Source: Delta-02 sp964513565
Lineage (GTDB): Bacteria > Desulfobacterota > Syntrophorhabdia > Syntrophorhabdales > Syntrophorhabdaceae
Reading direction: 5' to 3'
Length of the DNA stretch: 64,000 nt
Assembly: GCA_964513565.1 (NCBI GenBank)
Contig: CAZENE010000014.1
Location: 13,569-77,568, forward strand
Both the position numbers and the translations under genes were made by a program. Shown in pieces: positions 59,337 through 64,000 of this stretch; the first letter of the stretch is position 1, and every line of letters begins with the position of its first letter. Under the pieces are notes generated by a model, which searched no databases, was not told the DNA's origin, and saw only the letters and a program-made list of their open reading frames with translations.

Positions 59337-62093
59337 ATGGATTATAAAGACACGTTGAACCTCCCCAAGACCCCTTTTCCGATGAGGGGCAATCTCCCGG
59401 TCAAGGAAAAAGATATGCTTGCCCACTGGCAGGAGATAGACCTTTACAGGAAATTGGTTGAAGCCGCAAAGGAAAGTCCCCTGTTCATCCTGCACGACGG
59501 TCCCCCGTATGCGAACGGCAATATCCACCTGGGTACCGCGCTTAATAAGATCCTCAAGGACATCATCGTCAAGTCAAAATTCATGATGGGATACAGGGCG
59601 GATTATGTTCCGGGCTGGGATTGCCATGGCTTGCCAATAGAACTTCAGGTAGAGAAAAATCTCAAGGAAAAGAAGCTGGAGCTTTCCAAACTTCAGACAC
59701 GCGGGGAATGCCGGGAATATGCAAAACGGTTCATCGATATTCAGCGGGAAGAATTTAAAAGGCTCGGCGGGGTGGGCGATTGGGAACACCCGTATATAAC
59801 GATGGATTACGATTATCAGGCGACTATCATTGAGGAGGCAGCAAAATTCTTCCTTCGCGGCGAGGTATACCGGAAAAAGAAACCGGTGCACTGGTGCGTC
59901 AACTGCATGACGGCCCTCGCAGAAGCTGAAATTGAATACGATAGCAAGAGATCCAGTTCGATCTATGTGAAATTTCCCCACACTGGAGAGCGTTCGCCCG
60001 TATTTGCGGATTACCCGGACAAACCCGTCTATATGCTCATCTGGACGACAACACCATGGACTCTGCCTGCAAACCTGGCAATAGCGATCCATCCGGATTT
60101 CACATATGTCGCGGTCGAAACAGATAAGGAAATTTACATCTCCCTCAAAGACCTCGTAGAAGACATCGTGGGAAGAGCGGGAATATCAAAATATCGTGTC
60201 ATAGGAGAAGTATCGCCGCAAACGCTGCGCAGCCTGACATTCAAGCATCCTTTTATCGACAGGCAATCGGTCATCGTTTTTGCTGATTACGTAGCTGCTG
60301 ACACGGGTACGGGAGCGGTCCACATTGCCCCGGGCCATGGTGAAGAAGACTACGAAACCGGCCTCGAATATGATCTCGATATCTATTCTCCCGTCAATGA
60401 AAAAGGTGCTTTCATCGAGGAAGTGGAATTTTTTAAAGGTATGAATGTGTTCGATGCAAATGCCAGGGTCATCGAAAAATTGAGGGAGCTCGGGCTTCTT
60501 CTTCATACCGAGGAAATAGAGCACTCTTATCCCCATTGCTGGCGCTGTAAAAAACCCGTGATATTCCGCGCGACCGAACAATGGTTCGTTTCCATGGATA
60601 GCCAGGACTTGAGGCAGAAGGGGCTTGCCGAGATCGACAAAACGCGCTGGGTCCCGACATGGGGCCGCGACCGGATATACAACATGCTATCGATGCGTCC
60701 CGATTGGTGTATCTCGCGTCAGCGGACATGGGGCATTCCAATAACAATTTTTTACTGCGAAAAATGCCGTGAGCCATTCTGGAGCAAGGAATCATTCGAA
60801 AACGTGGTATCGGCGGTCAGGCAGTCAGGGGCCGATATATGGTTCGACAAAGACGCCGGCCATTTTCTCCCCAAAGGGACGAAATGCGCCCATTGCGGAA
60901 ATTTGTCCTTTACAAAGGAAAAGGACATCCTCGATGTCTGGTTTGATTCGGGGGTGAGTTGGGCCGCCGTCTGCAAAAAGAGACCAGAATTGAATTACCC
61001 CGCCGATCTCTATCTTGAGGGAAGCGATCAGCATCGCGGATGGTTTCATAGCTCTTTGCTCACATCGGTCGGCAATGAAGGGCACGCACCGTACAAAGCG
61101 GTTCTGACCCATGGGTTCGTCGTCGACGGTTCCGGCCGGAAAATGTCCAAATCCCTGGGCAATGTAATTGTCCCCAATGAAATTATCGAGAAATTCGGCG
61201 CCGAGATCTTAAGGCTCTGGGTAACTTACGAAGATTACCGCGATGATATCAAGATATCGAAAGATATCATTAACCGCCTCGTAGAGACGTATCGCCGGAT
61301 CAGGAACACCCTTCGCTTCCTGCATGCCAATATTAATGACGATTTTAAGCCGGGACGCGACACAGTTCCTTATGAAAAAATGTCATTGCTCGACAAATGG
61401 CTGCTGTCAAGGCTCATGAGGCTTGTCGAGCGGGTCGGCGATTCCTACAACAATTACACATTCCATTCTATCTACCATGCCGTCCACAACTTTTGTACTG
61501 TCGACTTGAGCGCACTTTATCTTGATATCGTGAAGGACAGGATATATGTCGAGCACAAAGATGCGCAGAAGAGGCGGGCATCACAGACGGTCGTGCACCA
61601 GACATTGGTCGCGCTTGTCAGGCTGGTAGCGCCGGTTCTGTCCTCGACCGCCGATGAGATGTGGTCGTACCTTAAAGAATATGTTTCGGAAGAGAGCGTC
61701 TTTCTCGCGCCTTTCCCCATGGCTGATAAAGGTCTGATCAATAGCGAGATCGAGGAATTGTGGGAAAGGATCTGGAAGATCCGTGAGCTTGCGAACAAGA
61801 AAATCGAGGAAAAACGCACTGCGAAGGAGATAGGTCATTCCCTCGATACGAAGATAATAATCGATGCCCCCGTTGAGGATCTTAAGGCGCTCGAGAAACT
61901 CGGGGACGAATTAAAGGATGTTTTCATCGTTTCCCAGATCGAGATACGCGAAGCAAACGGGCTCGATGTTACGGTGCTCCGGGCCGAAGGCGAGAAGTGC
62001 GAGCGCTGCTGGCAGTATGATACCAATATTCTCAAAGACGGCAGATTCCCGAATGTGTGCAAACGATGTGCAGATACGCTTTCCTTGCTTTAG
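59337..62093 (+). CDS. ileS: isoleucyl-tRNA synthetase
   Basis: A 918-residue class I synthetase. HIGH-type motif in DGPPYANGNIHLGTALNK (about 60), the large editing domain with WTTTPWTLPANLAIA and TGTGAVHIAPGHGEEDYE, KMSKS in SGRKMSKSLGNVIVPN (about 600), and a C-terminal zinc finger CERCWQYD...CKRCADT. Length is normal. The 227-bp leader shows no T-box core. It overlaps lspA by 37 bp, a common ileS-lspA pairing. Confidence 0.96.
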   Translation: MDYKDTLNLPKTPFPMRGNLPVKEKDMLAHWQEIDLYRKLVEAAKESPLFILHDGPPYANGNIHLGTALNKILKDIIVKSKFMMGYRADYVPGWDCHGLPIELQVEKNLKEKKLELSKLQTRGECREYAKRFIDIQREEFKRLGGVGDWEHPYITMDYDYQATIIEEAAKFFLRGEVYRKKKPVHWCVNCMTALAEAEIEYDSKRSSSIYVKFPHTGERSPVFADYPDKPVYMLIWTTTPWTLPANLAIAIHPDFTYVAVETDKEIYISLKDLVEDIVGRAGISKYRVIGEVSPQTLRSLTFKHPFIDRQSVIVFADYVAADTGTGAVHIAPGHGEEDYETGLEYDLDIYSPVNEKGAFIEEVEFFKGMNVFDANARVIEKLRELGLLLHTEEIEHSYPHCWRCKKPVIFRATEQWFVSMDSQDLRQKGLAEIDKTRWVPTWGRDRIYNMLSMRPDWCISRQRTWGIPITIFYCEKCREPFWSKESFENVVSAVRQSGADIWFDKDAGHFLPKGTKCAHCGNLSFTKEKDILDVWFDSGVSWAAVCKKRPELNYPADLYLEGSDQHRGWFHSSLLTSVGNEGHAPYKAVLTHGFVVDGSGRKMSKSLGNVIVPNEIIEKFGAEILRLWVTYEDYRDDIKISKDIINRLVETYRRIRNTLRFLHANINDDFKPGRDTVPYEKMSLLDKWLLSRLMRLVERVGDSYNNYTFHSIYHAVHNFCTVDLSALYLDIVKDRIYVEHKDAQKRRASQTVVHQTLVALVRLVAPVLSSTADEMWSYLKEYVSEESVFLAPFPMADKGLINSEIEELWERIWKIRELANKKIEEKRTAKEIGHSLDTKIIIDAPVEDLKALEKLGDELKDVFIVSQIEIREANGLDVTVLRAEGEKCERCWQYDTNILKDGRFPNVCKRCADTLSLL

Positions 62094-62542
62094 TTCCGGT
62101 TATTTTTGCTCTCGATAGAGTGACCAAATACCTCGTCCTGCAGGGTCTGCCCATCTTGGGTGAGATCAAGGTGGCGTCCTTCCTTTCGCTCGTGCATGTA
62201 AGGAATTTGGGCGGCGTGTTCGGCATCTTGAACCAGGGCGGTCATGCCCGATATATATTTTTGATAATACCCGTTCTGGTTGTCGCTGTCCTGATATATA
62301 TGCTTATACGGTACAAAATGAGCAATGCCCGGACGGCCGCATTATCACTCATTCTTGCCGGGGCGCTCGGCAATATGTATGACAGGTTCTTCTATGGAAG
62401 TGTTGTAGATTTTCTGGATTTTCATTATGGAAACCATCACTGGCCCGCCTTTAATGTCGCTGACATCGCCATTTCGACCGGTATTGGGCTCATCGTGTTC
62501 CTCGAGATCATAGCGGGAAAAAAACAGCATTCACGGAAGTGA
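62057..62542 (+). CDS. lspA: lipoprotein signal peptidase (signal peptidase II)
   Basis: A 161-residue inner membrane aspartic protease with four helices (YAFLALVPVIFALDR, YIFLIIPVLVVAVLIYML, AALSLILAGALGNMYDRF, STGIGLIVFLEIIAG). The catalytic Asp pair is in GSVVDFLDFH and FNVADIAI; GNMYDRFFYG is the family box. A GTG at 62057 or ATG 62066 both start inside ileS. It removes signal peptides from prolipoproteins. Confidence 0.94.
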   Translation: MQTMCRYAFLALVPVIFALDRVTKYLVLQGLPILGEIKVASFLSLVHVRNLGGVFGILNQGGHARYIFLIIPVLVVAVLIYMLIRYKMSNARTAALSLILAGALGNMYDRFFYGSVVDFLDFHYGNHHWPAFNVADIAISTGIGLIVFLEIIAGKKQHSRK

Positions 62543-62573
62543 TCGCTGGCGAGAGGTACGTTCCCCAATAACC

Positions 62574-62804
62574 ATGGATGACCTTTTAGACGAAGAACGC
62601 AAGATCCGGAGGCTTCGCTTTATTGTCGATCTGGCACTGGAATTTATACGAACGCAGGATCTCCCGCACGACAATGTGCTCGGCATAGTAGAAGGCGTCC
62701 GTAAGCAGGCGCTCGAACTCTTCCGCGGCAAAGAGGAGACTTTTGACCTGATCTACGCCCCGCGATTCAAACAATTATTGAATGAGAAATATAAAAGAGA
62801 CTAG
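62574..62804 (+). CDS. small hypothetical helical protein
   Basis: A 76-residue protein. MDDLLDEERKIRRLRFIVDL, ALEFIRTQDLPHDNVLGIVE, then AIELFRGKEETFDLIY-like and a basic end RFKQLLNEKYKRD. Highly charged and helical, with no membrane segment. It resembles small conserved proteins of unknown function in Desulfobacterota but I cannot name the family. It lies 31 bp after lspA and is probably co-transcribed. Confidence 0.7.
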   Translation: MDDLLDEERKIRRLRFIVDLALEFIRTQDLPHDNVLGIVEGVRKQALELFRGKEETFDLIYAPRFKQLLNEKYKRD

Positions 62805-62810
62805 ATCATA

Positions 62811-62853
62811 AGTCGTGAATCGTACGACGTAAGTAGTTCTTACGACTCACGAT
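62811..62853. repeat. intergenic palindromic repeat of the cgtaa family
   Basis: cgtaag and cttacg are inverted around tagtt, with further partly matching arms (gtcgtgaatcgt left, cacgat right). It lies between two convergent genes and may end transcription in both directions. It shares words with 30782-30904 and 35823-35952. Confidence 0.55.
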
Positions 62854-63962
62854 CATCGAAAGATCTTTTTGAGTCCTTCTTTTATTCCTTCGCCGACTTT
62901 TTTGGTTCCCTCGGCCCCTATACCGAAGATGCTCTCACCGATGTCTTTGACTGACACGCCTAATTTTTCAGCGATGCCGAATGATAGCGTGGTCATGAAA
63001 TTTTCCGTGACATTGAACCTCGGATTATCAAGGTCTCCCGAGACAACAAAATTAACGGGCAGCCTGTCCCCGCTCTTTTTCATAAAACCTAGTACGACGG
63101 AGGCGGGAACGCCCATGAACCGGTCGCCGAAACCCGAACTCGTCTCCAGTTCAAGGCCCTTAAGGACCGCATGGCCGGGCGCATGGATCTTGCGGGAAAC
63201 GATCTTTGTCCTCACGTCAAGATCCATAAGGCCTTTTTTGACATGCACGCTCTTGGCCTGCCTGTCATAATATGGTTTGAAATGCGTAATATCCAGATCC
63301 CGGACGCGGGATGTGGAGTCCACGTCTTGGGACGCAAATTTTATCTTGCCTTCGCTCCTGATGCTTGCGGTGCTCTTGCCCGCCGGAACATGCGCGCTGA
63401 TTGCGTATCGTGTGGATTCATCCGTAAACGGGTACGTGAGGTGGTGCATCTGCATGTTTATGTTCCGCACCTTCATCAATACCGGGACACGGGGCGTCTT
63501 GCGATCGAGATAATCAACGGACCCGTTTGTGACAGTGATCTTTTCAAACGAGACCGGGGTCTTTTCGGCCTCTTTTTTTACCTGTTGTTTTTCATCGAGG
63601 GTTAGGCCAGGATTTACGATCCGGCCTTTTTTATCCACTTCGACATATATGTATGGGTCCTCGAGGTGAAGGCTCGAGATGTTATACTTCTTTCTGAACA
63701 AGTTCATAAAATCAGCCCGCACCAGGACTGCCCCGACACGGATCACTTCCCTGCCCGCCTTGCCCTTCATGACCACATTATGCGCACGGACACTGCCCCA
63801 CTTAAGGTCGATGCTCCCTACGGTGAAATCCTTGCCGAGGGCCTTTTCAACTCCTGCCCGGGCAATGACATTGGCATACCTGAGCATTGCCAGGCCGGCA
63901 ATGACGAAGGCAAGGAACACTATGCCTGAGATTAATGACAACAATTTCCATTTTCGCGTCAT
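62853..63962 (-). CDS. AsmA-like / DUF748 envelope protein
   Basis: About 369 residues. One N-terminal membrane helix (LLSLISGIVFLAFVIAGLAM) anchors a periplasmic beta-rich domain. Features are VEKALGKDFTVGSIDLKWG, LVRADFMNLFRKKYNISSLH, LEDPYIYVEVDKKGRIVNPG, and a C-terminal NFVVSGDLDNPRFNVTENF typical of AsmA/DUF748 proteins, which are implicated in lipid transport or outer membrane homeostasis. It ends with an amphipathic Gly/Lys tail. I prefer ATG 63962; ATG 63977 is an alternative. Confidence 0.82.
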   Translation of the reverse strand: MTRKWKLLSLISGIVFLAFVIAGLAMLRYANVIARAGVEKALGKDFTVGSIDLKWGSVRAHNVVMKGKAGREVIRVGAVLVRADFMNLFRKKYNISSLHLEDPYIYVEVDKKGRIVNPGLTLDEKQQVKKEAEKTPVSFEKITVTNGSVDYLDRKTPRVPVLMKVRNINMQMHHLTYPFTDESTRYAISAHVPAGKSTASIRSEGKIKFASQDVDSTSRVRDLDITHFKPYYDRQAKSVHVKKGLMDLDVRTKIVSRKIHAPGHAVLKGLELETSSGFGDRFMGVPASVVLGFMKKSGDRLPVNFVVSGDLDNPRFNVTENFMTTLSFGIAEKLGVSVKDIGESIFGIGAEGTKKVGEGIKEGLKKIFR

Positions 63963-64000
63963 GTTTTCATCCTGCACGGAATAATCTATACTATTAATTA

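Overview
The window looks like a chromosomal segment of a strictly anaerobic Desulfobacterota (former Deltaproteobacteria), possibly a Syntrophorhabdus-like lineage. This is inferred from the gene mix: diderm envelope genes (lptD, mla transport, lspA, an lpxH-like gene), LL-diaminopimelate aminotransferase (dapL), a siroheme decarboxylase subunit (ahbB), a hydE-type radical SAM maturase, larE, a NifU/NifS system, and HD-GYP and GGDEF proteins. No rRNA gene or named species marker is present, so the taxonomy is an inference.

Bases 1-17660 are an accessory region ending at the 3' end of a tRNA-Arg gene (17662-17735, minus strand), a classic island boundary, although no integrase is visible. The left third is an insertion-sequence graveyard: a decayed IS3-family element (933-2113), two IS21-type fragments (2114-3040), a truncated LuxR/MalT-type regulator, an IS256-family tail (5138-5550) and one intact IS21-family element (6487-8948). 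Between them lie a methyltransferase, a 70-residue peptide gene, a truncated orphan gene and a frameshifted ribbon-helix-helix-like gene.

Bases 9024-12394 form a tightly overlapping operon: two small unknown proteins, a DarG-like macro-domain protein without a DarT toxin, two more unknown proteins (one with a BON-like segment), and two paralogous XRE-type regulators (the second frameshifted). Next come a phage CI-like repressor with a 21-bp palindrome upstream, an ankyrin-repeat protein, an AbiE-type type IV toxin-antitoxin pair in unusual toxin-first order, a small unknown gene and a third XRE paralogue.

Bases 17660-64000 are ordinary core genome in long operons. Minus-strand ahbB-hemL-alr-mlaE-mlaF-mlaD plus an outer-surface repeat protein (28081-21446) join tetrapyrrole, cell wall and envelope lipid transport. 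Minus-strand thiE-thiS-thiG-thiH makes the thiazole part of thiamine and joins it to the pyrimidine part. Divergent Rrf2-type regulator and hydE-nifU-nifS-cysE genes share one promoter/operator and tie Fe-S assembly to cysteine supply. cysK-larE-mnmA form a sulfur-transfer cluster. accD-folC-lptD-rfbA-rfbC-rfbB-rfbD-lpxH-like (58438-50428) join fatty acid, folate and LPS/dTDP-rhamnose synthesis. ileS-lspA and an AsmA-like gene close the window.

The best candidate for an undescribed system is the macro-domain operon with its family of XRE regulators. The cleanest regulatory finding is a pair of divergent consensus sigma-70 promoters whose -35 boxes both lie in one dyad at 39157-39174.
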